Source of the DNA: Paracoccus haematequi
Lineage (GTDB): Bacteria > Pseudomonadota > Alphaproteobacteria > Rhodobacterales > Rhodobacteraceae
NCBI RefSeq assembly: GCF_900631945.1
Contig: NZ_UZWE01000016.1
Coordinates: forward strand, 1-64,000
DNA length: 64,000 nt
Direction of reading: 5' to 3'
Part shown: positions 18,398 through 26,971 of the stretch, in pieces
Position numbering within the stretch: position 1 is the first letter of the stretch
How the letters are laid out: every line of letters begins with the position of its first letter
Notes under the pieces: generated by a model
What the model was told of the DNA's origin: nothing
Seen by the model: the letters and a program-made list of their open reading frames with translations, nothing else
Databases searched by the model: none
Made by a program: the position numbers and the translations under genes

Positions 18398-19026
18398 GCG
18401 TCGGGGCGCTTGTCCCGCTGCTGGATTATGCCAGCGTGCTGGTGTTCGCGCTGACCGGGGCCCTGGTCGCCAGCCGGGCGCAGCTTGACCTGGTGGGCTT
18501 CATCTTCTTCGCCACGCTGACCGGGATCGGCGGCGGCACGGTGCGCGATCTGGTGCTGGGGCGCGATCCGGTCTTCTGGGTGCAGCGGCCGGAACTGATC
18601 CTGCTGACGGCGGGCGCGGCGGTCGTTGTGTTCTTCACCGCGCATCTGTTCGAAAGCCGCTATAATCTGATCGTCTGGCTGGATGCCTTCGCGCTGGCGG
18701 TGGCGGTGCCTGCCGGCGTCGGGCTGGCGCTGGAAACCGGGGCGCATCCCGTCGTGGCGGTCGCCATGGGGGTGGTGACCGGCACCTTCGGCGGGCTGAT
18801 CCGCGACGTGGTGGGCAACGAACTGCCCATGGTCCTGAAGCAGAAAGAGCTTTACGTCACCGCGACCTTCGGCGGCGCCCTGGTCGGGGTCGCGCTGATC
18901 GGCGTCGGGATGCCGCGCCCGATGGCGCTGATCCTTTGCGGGCTGGTCGTCATCGCGCTGCGGGCAGGCAGCCTGCTGCTGGGCTGGAGCCTACCGACCT
19001 ACAAGGCGCGCCCGCCGCGCCGCTAG
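18394..19026 (+). CDS. TRIC-like cation channel family protein (UPF0126)
   Basis: The 210-residue integral membrane protein shows two tandem UPF0126 repeats. Repeat 1 includes [20 protein letters not shown] and [14 protein letters not shown]. Repeat 2 includes [20 protein letters not shown] and [16 protein letters not shown]. The Gly-rich GGGTVRD and GGLIRD loops are the signature of prokaryotic trimeric intracellular cation channels, which conduct monovalent cations. About seven hydrophobic segments are visible. The ATG overlaps the rnhA TGA. The TAG stop forms a CTAG shared with the convergent haemoglobin stop. Confidence 0.9.
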   Translation: MSVGALVPLLDYASVLVFALTGALVASRAQLDLVGFIFFATLTGIGGGTVRDLVLGRDPVFWVQRPELILLTAGAAVVVFFTAHLFESRYNLIVWLDAFALAVAVPAGVGLALETGAHPVVAVAMGVVTGTFGGLIRDVVGNELPMVLKQKELYVTATFGGALVGVALIGVGMPRPMALILCGLVVIALRAGSLLLGWSLPTYKARPPRR

Positions 19027-19424
19027 CGCAGGATCGGCGGGCCTTCACGGGTGGGGCGGATGTCCTCGACCCCCATGCGCAGGCCCTGGCCGATGCGGTG
19101 GGCCAGGGCCGACCAGGCGCGGGCGGGGTCCGGCGGCAGGGTGCGGCGCAGGGTCTCGTCGAACAGCGCCAGCCAGATCGGGAAATGATCCGCGCGCACG
19201 TCGCCCGCCCGCATATGGGCGCGCATCGGGCTGCCGTCATAGCTGCGTTCATAAAGGATCGCATTGCGCCAGAAGGCGGCGATCTTCGCCTCGTGCGCGG
19301 GCCAGTCGGTGACGTGGCGGGCGAAGACCGGGCCCAGCACCTCGTGCCGTCGGACGGCGCCGTAGAAGACGGCGACCACGCGGTCGATCTGGTCCGGGGT
19401 GACATCGAAGCGGGGCGGGATCAT
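19023..19424 (-). CDS. Group III truncated haemoglobin
   Basis: The 133-residue protein matches the truncated (2-on-2) haem globin fold of group [23 protein letters not shown] forms helices B-C with a Tyr near B10, [12 protein letters not shown] follows, and [15 protein letters not shown] carries the proximal His. Roles suggested for the group include nitric oxide or oxygen chemistry and redox sensing; none is shown by context. I chose the ATG at 19422-19424 because the twelve residues further upstream are not globin-like. It is divergent from queF. Its TAG stop shares CTAG with the TRIC-like gene. Confidence 0.88.
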   Translation of the reverse strand: MIPPRFDVTPDQIDRVVAVFYGAVRRHEVLGPVFARHVTDWPAHEAKIAAFWRNAILYERSYDGSPMRAHMRAGDVRADHFPIWLALFDETLRRTLPPDPARAWSALAHRIGQGLRMGVEDIRPTREGPPILR

Positions 19425-19468
19425 GGGGAACCATGTGGCGCGGCTGCGGGCCGGATGCAAGGCGCGGT

Positions 19469-19497
19469 TTGACGCATGGGGCGGCGGCTGCTATCCC
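19469..19497 (+). promoter_or_regulatory. Candidate sigma-70-type promoter for queF
   Basis: TTGACG (19469-19474) and TATCCC (19492-19497) are separated by 17 bases. This would start transcription about 20 bases before the queF ribosome-binding site AAAGGAGG (19511-19518). The spacing is ideal; the -10 is a partial match. Confidence 0.42.
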
Positions 19498-19522
19498 CGC
19501 GCGCCGCTCGAAAGGAGGCCCC

Positions 19523-19984
19523 ATGTCCCATTACACCGACGCCCTGACCCAGCTTGGCGCCCGGACCGACCTGCCCGCCAGCCCGGACCAGGCCGTGCTG
19601 GAGCGTGTGCCGAACCCCCAGGCGGGCGAGGTTTATGCCGTCCGCTTCACCCAGCCCGAGTTCACCAGCCTGTGCCCGATCACCGACCAGCCGGATTTCG
19701 CGCATCTGGTGATCGACTATGTTCCCGGCGACTGGCTGGTGGAATCCAAGTCGCTGAAGCTGTTCCTGGGCAGCTTCCGCAACCACGGCGCGTTCCATGA
19801 GGATTGCACGGTGGGCATCGGCAAGCGGCTGGTCCAGGCCATCGCGCCCCAGTGGCTGCGGATCGGCGGATACTGGTATCCGCGCGGCGGGATGCCCATC
19901 GACGTGTTCTGGCAGACGGGGGCCGCGCCCGCCGGGCTGTGGCTGCCGGATCAGGGTGTCGCGGGCTATCGCGGGCGCGGTTAA
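19523..19984 (+). CDS. queF: NADPH-dependent 7-cyano-7-deazaguanine reductase QueF
   Basis: The 153-residue enzyme reduces preQ0 to preQ1 in queuosine synthesis for tRNA. It is of the short YkvM type. The thioimide-forming Cys is in [17 protein letters not shown], and the QueF motif appears as [19 protein letters not shown], followed by FHEDC. AAAGGAGG lies five bases before the ATG and fixes the start. The terminal TAA overlaps the convergent gene's stop in a TTAA palindrome. No other que gene is close by. Confidence 0.95.
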   Translation: MSHYTDALTQLGARTDLPASPDQAVLERVPNPQAGEVYAVRFTQPEFTSLCPITDQPDFAHLVIDYVPGDWLVESKSLKLFLGSFRNHGAFHEDCTVGIGKRLVQAIAPQWLRIGGYWYPRGGMPIDVFWQTGAAPAGLWLPDQGVAGYRGRG

Positions 19985-20805
19985 CGCAGGTTCCGCCAGA
20001 CCAGCAGCGCCGCGTCCGACAGGTCGCCGGCGCGGGCCAGGATATGCTCGGCCCCGATGCCGCCACCGGGACGGGCCGCATCCAGCCGCGCCAGAAGGCG
20101 CAGGATGCGGCGGCGGTGGATGCCGGTCCAGGCCTGCACCGGGTCGGCGACCAGCCCCGCGAAAGTCGTGACCAGAGACCCGATCACCGCCAGGGCGATG
20201 CCGGTCAGGACCACCGCCCAGGGCGACAGTTCGACCGGAAAGGCCCAGTACCAGGCGCGGCCCAGCGTGTCGCCCAGCAGGAAATCGTTTACCGCCGTGG
20301 CATGGGCGCGCAGTTCCGCCAGCGGACCGGCCAGGGAAATCACCCCCGGCGTGGCGCGGTTGAACAGGCCCCAGCCAAAGGCCAGCACGATCAGCGAGGT
20401 GGCGATCTCGGACACGGCGTTGCGGGTCTCGGCCAGGGCCGCGGCTTCGCGGCGCACGGCGGCGGGCGGCGCGCCGGGTCCGATTCCCTGGGCGTCCAGG
20501 TCGGTGATCAGGCGGATCAGGTCGGACTCGATCACCCGGCCCAGGTCCGAGGGCAGGAAGATCCGCCGCGCCGCCAGCCAGGCGCCTGCGCGGCGCGCGC
20601 CCAGTCGCGACAACAGCCAGGCCAGCAGCCGCGTCAGAAGAAAGACCGGCGACAGCATCACGTTCAGCGGGGCGCGCAGCAGATCCAGCCCAAGTGCCGC
20701 GCGGTGCAGCCGCCATGTGCCGCGCGGCCCGTATCGGTCGCGGACGAAGCGCGATACGGCGGCGCGGCGGCGGGCCATCGCGTCATCTGTCAGGGTTGCG
20801 GGCAC
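19981..20805 (-). CDS. Uncharacterised membrane protein (possibly DUF6635 family)
   Basis: I do not recognise a function. The 274-residue product starts at GTG with AAAGG upstream. It has a basic N-terminus, a hydrophobic stretch near residues 40-70 ([20 protein letters not shown]), a helical middle part rich in Ala, Arg and Glu, a second hydrophobic segment at about 135-155 ([20 protein letters not shown]) and a third near 195-225 ([23 protein letters not shown]). The C-terminus, containing [17 protein letters not shown], is cytoplasmic by charge. From memory it resembles the DUF6635 proteins of Rhodobacteraceae, but I cannot confirm that. It is divergent from ileS. Confidence 0.7.
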   Translation of the reverse strand: MPATLTDDAMARRRAAVSRFVRDRYGPRGTWRLHRAALGLDLLRAPLNVMLSPVFLLTRLLAWLLSRLGARRAGAWLAARRIFLPSDLGRVIESDLIRLITDLDAQGIGPGAPPAAVRREAAALAETRNAVSEIATSLIVLAFGWGLFNRATPGVISLAGPLAELRAHATAVNDFLLGDTLGRAWYWAFPVELSPWAVVLTGIALAVIGSLVTTFAGLVADPVQAWTGIHRRRILRLLARLDAARPGGGIGAEHILARAGDLSDAALLVWRNLR

Positions 20806-20865
20806 GCGGGCGCCTTTCTATAGAGGTCGGCATGGAATTTCTGGCGTTCGGACCCCGAATTAGCA

Positions 20866-20897
20866 ACCCGGCGGCGTGAGGTTTCGCGCCGCCGGGT
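20866..20897 (+). promoter_or_regulatory. Stem-loop in the ileS leader
   Basis: ACCCGGCGGCG (20866-20876) pairs perfectly with CGCCGCCGGGT (20887-20897) around a 10-base loop. It sits 37 bases before the ileS start and upstream of the ribosome-binding site GAAGGA. There is no T-run after it. It could be an attenuator, a protein-binding leader structure or a DNA palindrome for a regulator. Confidence 0.5.
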
Positions 20898-20934
20898 CAT
20901 GCCTGTCCGAAGCCCCTCCCCGAAGGAAGCCCCG

Positions 20935-23856
20935 ATGGCCGCCGATACCGCCACGACCGACGCCCCCGACTACCGCGACACCGTGTTCCTGCCGCAGACC
21001 GAGTTTCCCATGCGCGCCGCCCTGCCGCAGCGCGAACCGGAATGGCTGGCCCGCTGGGACCGGATCGGCATTTATGACCGCCTGCGCGAACGGGCAGAAG
21101 GCCGCGCGCCCTTCATCCTGCATGACGGCCCGCCCTATGCGAACGGGCATCTGCATATCGGCCACGCGCTGAACAAGACGATCAAGGACATCGTGGTGCG
21201 CAGCCACCAGATGATGGGCCGCGACGCGCGCTATGTGCCGGGCTGGGACTGCCACGGCCTGCCGATCGAATGGAAGATCGAGGAGAAATACCGCGCCGAG
21301 GGCCGCGACAAGGACGCCGTGGACATGGTGGAGTTCCGCCAGGAATGCCGCCGCTTCGCCGACGAATGGGTGGATATCCAGCGGCAGGAGTTCAAACGCC
21401 TGGGCGTGACCGGCAAGTGGGACGATCCCTATCTGACGATGGATTTCCATGCCGAGGCGGTGATCGCGGCCGAGTTCATGAAGCTGGTGATGAACGGCGC
21501 GCTGTATCAGGGGTCGAAGCCGGTGATGTGGTCTCCGGTCGAAAAGACCGCCCTGGCCGAGGCCGAGGTGGAATACAAGGACCACACCAGCCACACGATC
21601 TGGGTGCGGTTCCGGGTGGAAAGCGGGCAGGGTATTTGGGCAAAGAAGAAGCCCGTCAGCGTGGTGATCTGGACGACGACGCCCTGGACCATTCCGCAGA
21701 ACCGGGCGGTCGCCTTCAACCCGGCGATCGGCTATGGGCTTTATGAGGTCGGCGCGGTGGCCGAGGGCGCAACCGCCGCGGCGGGAGAGGTGCTGGTGCT
21801 GGCCGATGCCTTGGCCGAAAGCGTCATGAAGGCCGCGAAGGTCGAGGAGTTCAGCCGCCTGGGCGACGTGGCGGCGGCGGATCTGGAGGGCGTGGTGCTG
21901 GCCCACCCCTTCCGCGGCGTCGAGGGCGGCAATGGCGAATGGGATTATGACGTGCCGCTGCTGCCCGGCGACCATGTCACCGACGACGCGGGCACGGGCT
22001 TTGTCCATACCGCGCCCAGCCATGGCGACGACGACTATCAGCTGGGGCTGAAATACAAGCTGCCGATGACCTATAACGTCGAGCCGGACGGCAGCTATCG
22101 CGCCGATCTGCCGCTGTTCGGCGGGCAGGCGATCATCGACGCGGACGGCAAGGACGGCCCCGCCAATGTCAGCGTCATCAAGCAACTGGCCTATGCGGGC
22201 GCGCTGCTGGCCAAGGGGAAGATCAAGCATTCCTATCCCCACAGCTGGCGATCCAAGGCGCCGCTGATCTATCGCAACACCCCGCAATGGTTCGCGGCCA
22301 TCGACAAGCCGCTGGCCGACGGCATGAACGACTATGGCGACACGATCCGCACGCGGGCGCTGACCAGCATCGACAAGCTGGTGAAATGGTGGCCGCAATC
22401 GGGGCGCAACCGGCTCCATTCGATGGTCGAGAACCGTCCCGACTGGGTGCTGTCGCGCCAGCGGGCCTGGGGCGTGCCGCTGACCTGTTTCGTGCGTCGC
22501 GGCGCGAAGCCCGGCGACGACGATTTCCTGCTGCGCGACCAGCGGGTCAACGACCGCATCATCGCCGCGTTCGAGGCCGAGGGCGCCGATGTCTGGTATC
22601 GCGACGGCTTCAAGGCGCAGGTTCTGGAGGGCGTGGCGAATCCCGACGACTATGATCAGGTCATGGACGTGCTGGACGTGTGGTTCGACAGCGGCTCGAC
22701 CCATGCCTTCGTGCTGCGCGACCGAGCGGATGGGACGCCGGACGGGATCGCCGATGTCTATCTGGAGGGCACCGACCAGCATCGCGGCTGGTTCCAGTCG
22801 TCATTGCTGCAAGGCTGCGCGACCAAGGGCCGGGCGCCCTATCGCAACGTCCTGACGCATGGCTTCACGCTGGACGAGAAGGGCATGAAGATGTCCAAGT
22901 CGCTGGGCAATACCATCGTGCCCGCGAAGGTGATCGAGCAATACGGCGCCGACATTCTGCGGCTGTGGGTGGCGCAGGCGGACTACAGCGCCGACCAGCG
23001 GATCGGGCCGGAGATCCTGAAGGGCACCGCCGACAGCTATCGCCGGTTGCGCAACACGCTGCGGTTTTTGCTGGGCGCGCTGGACGGGTTCACGGACGCC
23101 GAAAAGCTGGACCCGGCGCAGATGCCCGAACTGGAGCAGTGGGTTCTGCACCGGCTGGCGCAACTGGATCATGCGGTGCGCAAGGGGTACGACCAGTTCG
23201 ATTTCCAGGGCGTGTTCCAGACGCTGTTCCAGTTCTGCACCGTCGATCTGTCGGCCTTCTATTTCGACATCCGCAAGGACAGCCTGTATTGCGACGCGGC
23301 GGACAACCCGCGCCGCCGGGCCGCGCGGACGGTGCTGGACATCCTGTTCCACCGGCTGGTCACCTGGCTGGCGCCGATCCTGCCCTTCACGACCGAGGAT
23401 GTGTGGCTGTCGCGCTTCCCGTCTTATGACGACAGCGTGCATCTGCACGATTTCCCCGACACGCCCGCCGACTGGCTGAACGAGCCGCTGGCGGTGAAGT
23501 GGGACCATGTGCGCCGCGCCCGGCGCATCGTCACCGCCGCTTTGGAGGTCCGGCGCGCCGACAAGACCATCGGCGCCAGCCTGGAGGCCGCGCCGGTCGT
23601 CCATGTCGAGGATCGGGACATGCTGGCGGCGCTGAAATCGGTGGATTTCGCGGATGTCTGCATCACCTCGGACCTGTCGCTGTCCGCCGATCCGGCCCCG
23701 GCCGAGGCCTTCCGCATGGCCGAGATCCCCGGCATGGGCGTGGTCTTCGAACTGGCGGACGGCGAGAAATGCCAGCGCTGCTGGAAGATCCTGCCCGATG
23801 TGGGCAGCCACGCCCATCCGGGCGTCTGCGCCCGCTGCGACGACGTGCTGGCATGA
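20935..23856 (+). CDS. ileS: Isoleucyl-tRNA synthetase
   Basis: This 973-residue class Ia synthetase charges tRNA-Ile. The HIGH motif appears as NGHLHIGHALNK, and the second ATP motif as EKGMKMSKSLGNTIVP. The editing domain (about 200-390) includes VIWTTTPWTIPQNRAVAF and the AGTGFVHTAPSHGDDDY stretch. The C-terminal zinc finger has four Cys in EKCQRCWKILP and GVCARCDDV. The ATG at 20935 is preceded by GAAGGAAG at a good distance; an in-frame ATG at 20899 has no such site and lies at the end of a leader hairpin. The stop overlaps the DUF3253 start. Confidence 0.96.
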   Translation: MAADTATTDAPDYRDTVFLPQTEFPMRAALPQREPEWLARWDRIGIYDRLRERAEGRAPFILHDGPPYANGHLHIGHALNKTIKDIVVRSHQMMGRDARYVPGWDCHGLPIEWKIEEKYRAEGRDKDAVDMVEFRQECRRFADEWVDIQRQEFKRLGVTGKWDDPYLTMDFHAEAVIAAEFMKLVMNGALYQGSKPVMWSPVEKTALAEAEVEYKDHTSHTIWVRFRVESGQGIWAKKKPVSVVIWTTTPWTIPQNRAVAFNPAIGYGLYEVGAVAEGATAAAGEVLVLADALAESVMKAAKVEEFSRLGDVAAADLEGVVLAHPFRGVEGGNGEWDYDVPLLPGDHVTDDAGTGFVHTAPSHGDDDYQLGLKYKLPMTYNVEPDGSYRADLPLFGGQAIIDADGKDGPANVSVIKQLAYAGALLAKGKIKHSYPHSWRSKAPLIYRNTPQWFAAIDKPLADGMNDYGDTIRTRALTSIDKLVKWWPQSGRNRLHSMVENRPDWVLSRQRAWGVPLTCFVRRGAKPGDDDFLLRDQRVNDRIIAAFEAEGADVWYRDGFKAQVLEGVANPDDYDQVMDVLDVWFDSGSTHAFVLRDRADGTPDGIADVYLEGTDQHRGWFQSSLLQGCATKGRAPYRNVLTHGFTLDEKGMKMSKSLGNTIVPAKVIEQYGADILRLWVAQADYSADQRIGPEILKGTADSYRRLRNTLRFLLGALDGFTDAEKLDPAQMPELEQWVLHRLAQLDHAVRKGYDQFDFQGVFQTLFQFCTVDLSAFYFDIRKDSLYCDAADNPRRRAARTVLDILFHRLVTWLAPILPFTTEDVWLSRFPSYDDSVHLHDFPDTPADWLNEPLAVKWDHVRRARRIVTAALEVRRADKTIGASLEAAPVVHVEDRDMLAALKSVDFADVCITSDLSLSADPAPAEAFRMAEIPGMGVVFELADGEKCQRCWKILPDVGSHAHPGVCARCDDVLA

Positions 23857-24116
23857 CGGATGACGACCTGCGCCGGGCGATCCTGGCGCGGGTCGAAGCC
23901 CTGCGCCCCGGCACGACCTGCTGTCCCAGCGAGGTCGCGCGGGATCTGGCAGCCGACTGGCGTCCGCTGATGGATCCGATCCGCGATCAGGCGCTGCGGT
24001 TGCAGGACCAGGGGTTGCTGCGCATCACCCAGGGCGGCGTACCCGTTACCGGCACAGATATTCGGGGACCGATCCGCCTGTCCCCCGCGACACCGAAGGA
24101 GACGCGCGATGTATAA
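23853..24116 (+). CDS. DUF3253 family protein
   Basis: The 87-residue protein matches the DUF3253 pattern: TTCCPSEVARDLAADWRPLMDP, IRDQALRLQDQGLLRITQGG and a C-terminal TDIRGPIRLSP. The arrangement resembles a small winged-helix-like unit, but no function is established for the family. It overlaps ileS by four bases and the following aldo-keto reductase by eight, so all three are probably expressed from one message. The start is fixed by the ATGA overlap. Confidence 0.85.
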   Translation: MTDDDLRRAILARVEALRPGTTCCPSEVARDLAADWRPLMDPIRDQALRLQDQGLLRITQGGVPVTGTDIRGPIRLSPATPKETRDV

Positions 24117-25146
24117 GCCCGCAAGCGACCGTTACGACCGGATGCAATACCGCCGCTGCGGCCGGTCCGGGCTGAAGCTGCCCGCGATCAGCCTGGGTCT
24201 GTGGCACAATTTCGGCCATGACACGCCGCACCAGACCAAGCGGGAGATCTGCCGCACCGCCTTCGATCTGGGCATCACCCATTTCGACCTGGCCAACAAC
24301 TATGGCCCGCCCCCCGGCAGCGCCGAGGAAGCCTTTGGCGAGATCCTGCGCGGCGATTTCGCGGGCCATCGCGACGAGCTGATCATCAGCAGCAAGGCGG
24401 GCTGGACCATGTGGCCCGGACCCTATGGCGAATATGGCAGCCGCAAATACCTGATCGCGTCCTGCGACCAGTCGCTGAAACGGCTGGGCGTGGATTACGT
24501 CGACATCTTCTATTCCCACCGCTTCGATCCCGACACGCCGCTGGAGGAAACCATGGGCGCGCTGGATCAGATCGTGCGGTCGGGCAAGGCGCTGTATGTC
24601 GGGATTTCCAGCTATAACAGCGCCCGCACGGCCGAGGCCGCAGCGATCCTGCGCGATCTGGGCACGCCCTGCCTGATCCACCAGCCCAGCTACAACATGC
24701 TGAACCGCTGGATTGAACGCGACGGGCTGCTGGACACGCTGGACGCCGAGGGGATCGGCAGCATCGTCTTCACGCCCCTGGCGCAGGGGATGCTGACCGG
24801 CAAATACCTGAAGGGCATCCCGCAGGACAGTCGCGCGGCGCAGGGCAAGTCCCTGGCCCAGGACTGGCTGACCGACGACATGACCCGACGCCTGAACGGG
24901 TTGAACGACCTGGCGGCCGCGCGCGGGCAGACGCTGGCGCAGATGGCGGTGGCCTGGGCGCTGCGCGACGGGCGCGTCACCAGTGCGCTGATCGGGGCGT
25001 CCCGCGCCTCGCAGGTGGTCGATTGCGTCGGCGCGCTGGACCGGCTGGATTTCAGCGCCGACGAACTGGCGCGCATCGACGAACTGTCGGCCGGCGGCGA
25101 CGTGAACATCTGGCGCGGATCGACCGAAGGCGCGGGCGAGGGCTGA
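24109..25146 (+). CDS. mgrA: Aldo/keto reductase, L-glyceraldehyde 3-phosphate reductase type (MgrA/YghZ-like)
   Basis: The 345-residue NADPH-dependent enzyme belongs to the AKR14-like MgrA/YghZ group, which reduces L-glyceraldehyde 3-phosphate and methylglyoxal in E. coli. Landmarks are LKLPAISLGLWHNFG, the catalytic Asp and Tyr in GITHFDLANNYGPPPGSAEE, the catalytic Lys in ELIISSKAGWTMW, SLKRLGVDYVDIFYSHRFD with the active His, and the cofactor stretch SALIGASRASQVVD. GAAGGAGA precedes the ATG. Subgroup assignment rests on the GYGPPPGSAEE-like motif and is good but not certain. Confidence 0.88.
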   Translation: MYKPASDRYDRMQYRRCGRSGLKLPAISLGLWHNFGHDTPHQTKREICRTAFDLGITHFDLANNYGPPPGSAEEAFGEILRGDFAGHRDELIISSKAGWTMWPGPYGEYGSRKYLIASCDQSLKRLGVDYVDIFYSHRFDPDTPLEETMGALDQIVRSGKALYVGISSYNSARTAEAAAILRDLGTPCLIHQPSYNMLNRWIERDGLLDTLDAEGIGSIVFTPLAQGMLTGKYLKGIPQDSRAAQGKSLAQDWLTDDMTRRLNGLNDLAAARGQTLAQMAVAWALRDGRVTSALIGASRASQVVDCVGALDRLDFSADELARIDELSAGGDVNIWRGSTEGAGEG

Positions 25147-25205
25147 GGCGACAGCGCCCCCCGGCCGTGCTAGACTGCCGCCATGCACAGCCAAGGGGGT
25201 GCGCC

Positions 25206-25616
25206 ATGCCTGTCGTCAGCGTCAGCCTGATGAACGTGCCGGGGACCGAGGCCGCCATCGGCTGGGCGGGCGGCCATTGCCTGATCGCCGACCGCCCCGA
25301 GGGCCGCGCGGGCGGCATGGGCCTGGGCTTCAACGGCGCGCAACTGCTGGCCCTGGCCATCGGCGGCTGCTTCTGCAACGACCTGCGCACTATTGCGCAT
25401 CGGCGCGGGGTGGGCATCGCCTCGGTCGCGGTCAAGGTGCATCTGGCGATGGAGGGCGATCCGCTGATTGCCACCGGGGCGGAGATGGTGGTGCAATGCG
25501 CCACCGAGGATGGATCGGACCCTGCGGCGCTGATCGAGGAAGCCAAGGCCGGTTCGATGGTCGGCTGTTCCCTGCCGCGCGGGATTCCGGTGCAGGTGTC
25601 GGTGGGTCAGGGCTAA
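25206..25616 (+). CDS. OsmC family protein
   Basis: The 136-residue protein fits the OsmC/Ohr superfamily of thiol-dependent peroxidases. The first family Cys is in QLLALAIGGCFCNDLRTIA, and a second possible partner is in GSMVGCSLPRGIPV near the C-terminus. Substrates are typically organic hydroperoxides. AAGGGGG at 25192-25198 supports the ATG at 25206 over an upstream in-frame frame. Its TAA and the convergent gene's stop overlap as CTAA. No OhrR-type regulator is visible next to it. Confidence 0.82.
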   Translation: MPVVSVSLMNVPGTEAAIGWAGGHCLIADRPEGRAGGMGLGFNGAQLLALAIGGCFCNDLRTIAHRRGVGIASVAVKVHLAMEGDPLIATGAEMVVQCATEDGSDPAALIEEAKAGSMVGCSLPRGIPVQVSVGQG

Positions 25617-26590
25617 TCCCACCACCAGCCGTGTTTCTTCAGCGCCTGGCGGATCGGCTTTTCGCGCAGCGGCAGGCCGCCCGCGAACAGCGGCCGCAGC
25701 TTGTCGCGGCCCTTGCCCTGATAGACCAGCTTCCTGGCCGGTTCCCAGTCGCGCAGCCGCTTCTTGATCCGGTTGGGCGCGACGGCGGCCTCCAGCAGCG
25801 CCAGCACCGCGTCGGATTCGCGGGCATAGAGCAGCGGCAGGTTGCGGTAATGGCAGGTCACGCCGCCGTCCAGACCCGCAAGGTCTGAACCGGGGCGCCC
25901 GCCGCCCAGGCTGTGGATGACCAGCGGCAAGACGACCTGGTCCAGCCAGGGGTCGAGGCTCTGGCAGGCCAGTTCGTCGGGCGGATCGCCCCGCACCGAC
26001 AGCGCCCAGTCCAGGAAGCGTCGCCCGAACACCTTCGGGTCGGGACCGCAGAACCAGCCGGCGTTGAAATACAGGTAACGTTCCCAATGCTCGTCCGGTC
26101 GGGATAGGTCCAGTGACGACGCGAAGTCCAGCCCGAAGCGATCATAGAGCGATTTCCAGATCGCCGCATGGCCCGGTCCGTAAAGCGGTGGCTGCGGCCA
26201 TGTCCCTTCGCGCCGCATGAACGCGGAAGGCCGCGTTCCGAAAGGCACCCGGTCCAGCGGGCCGGTGATCAGCGTGTCGGTGTCGAAGAACACGAACGGC
26301 TCGTCCGCAGGCAGCACCGGCAGCGCCTCGATCTTGTTGCCGTAAGGATAGGCCGCGCCGAAATGGCGGGCGGTGAAGGGGGTGATTCGTGCCCCCAGGC
26401 TTTCCAGCAGGGCGCGGCTGTCGTCGGCCATCAGGGTGTCGTGACCGGCCCAGGCGCCGTCGGGCCGGGGTTCGGCGACGATCAGGCGGTCGGTGAAGCC
26501 GGGGGCGGAATGGCGCAGGCTGGCCGCGAAGATGATCGCCTGAAACTCCAACCGCCCGGCTTGCGCGACGATCAGAAGGTTTGGCGCCAT
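25613..26590 (-). CDS. Putative GT-A type glycosyltransferase
   Basis: The 325-residue protein looks like a cytosolic nucleotide-sugar glycosyltransferase. It begins with APNLLIVAQAGRLEFQAIIF, continues with YPYGNKIEALPVLPADEPF and has a DxD-type metal motif in FVFFDTDTLITGPLDRVPFG (residues about 110-129). The acceptor-side half includes HWERYLYFNAGWFCGPDP. The C-terminus is basic (KKHGWWWD end). Donor and acceptor are unknown; cell-surface polysaccharide or protein glycosylation are possible. The ATG overlaps the ArsC-like stop by one base (TGATG), so it is coupled to that gene. Confidence 0.7.
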   Translation of the reverse strand: MAPNLLIVAQAGRLEFQAIIFAASLRHSAPGFTDRLIVAEPRPDGAWAGHDTLMADDSRALLESLGARITPFTARHFGAAYPYGNKIEALPVLPADEPFVFFDTDTLITGPLDRVPFGTRPSAFMRREGTWPQPPLYGPGHAAIWKSLYDRFGLDFASSLDLSRPDEHWERYLYFNAGWFCGPDPKVFGRRFLDWALSVRGDPPDELACQSLDPWLDQVVLPLVIHSLGGGRPGSDLAGLDGGVTCHYRNLPLLYARESDAVLALLEAAVAPNRIKKRLRDWEPARKLVYQGKGRDKLRPLFAGGLPLREKPIRQALKKHGWWWD

Positions 26591-26946
26591 CACCCGCCCA
26601 GCAGGTCGAAGACGGTTTCCTTGGGACGGCACAGCCGCGCGCCCTGGGGTCCGAAGACCACCGGGCGTTCGATCAGCGCCGGATGGTCCGCCATCGCCGC
26701 GATCAGCGCGTCGTCGGACAGCGACGGATCGGCCAGCCCCAGGTCGTCATAGGGCGTGTTCTTCCGCCGCAGCAATTCGCGCGGCGCGATGCCCAGCCGA
26801 TCCAGGGCCGCGCGCAGTTCATCGGCCGTGGGCGGCTGCGCCTGATAGTCGCGCACCGTCACATCCGCCCCCGAATCCCGCAGGGCTTGCAGCACGAATC
26901 GAGAGGTCGAGCATTTCGGATTGTGCCAGATCGTATAGTCGGACAT
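26590..26946 (-). CDS. ArsC/YfgD family thioredoxin-fold reductase
   Basis: The 118-residue protein has the ArsC-like fold with active-site Cys in IWHNPKCSTSRFVLQAL (residue 11), as in glutaredoxin-linked arsenate reductases and YfgD. Further motifs are LLRRKNTPYDDLGLA and the C-terminal LIERPVVFGPQGARLCRPK. No ars operon is present, and this family also contains members with no role in arsenate, so the reaction is uncertain. It is followed by a glycosyltransferase in one coupled unit and preceded at 25 bases by the Lrp gene on the same strand. Confidence 0.85.
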   Translation of the reverse strand: MSDYTIWHNPKCSTSRFVLQALRDSGADVTVRDYQAQPPTADELRAALDRLGIAPRELLRRKNTPYDDLGLADPSLSDDALIAAMADHPALIERPVVFGPQGARLCRPKETVFDLLGG

Positions 26947-26971
26947 GCGGCCTCCTGCGGTCGCGCGAAGC

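Noticed and set aside
21631..21655. GTATTTGGGCAAAGAAGAAG inside ileS, resembling the repeat tail
   Set aside because: There is no hairpin or CCCCCGAGG core before it, and it encodes ordinary ileS residues (GIWAKKKP). A chance match is more likely.
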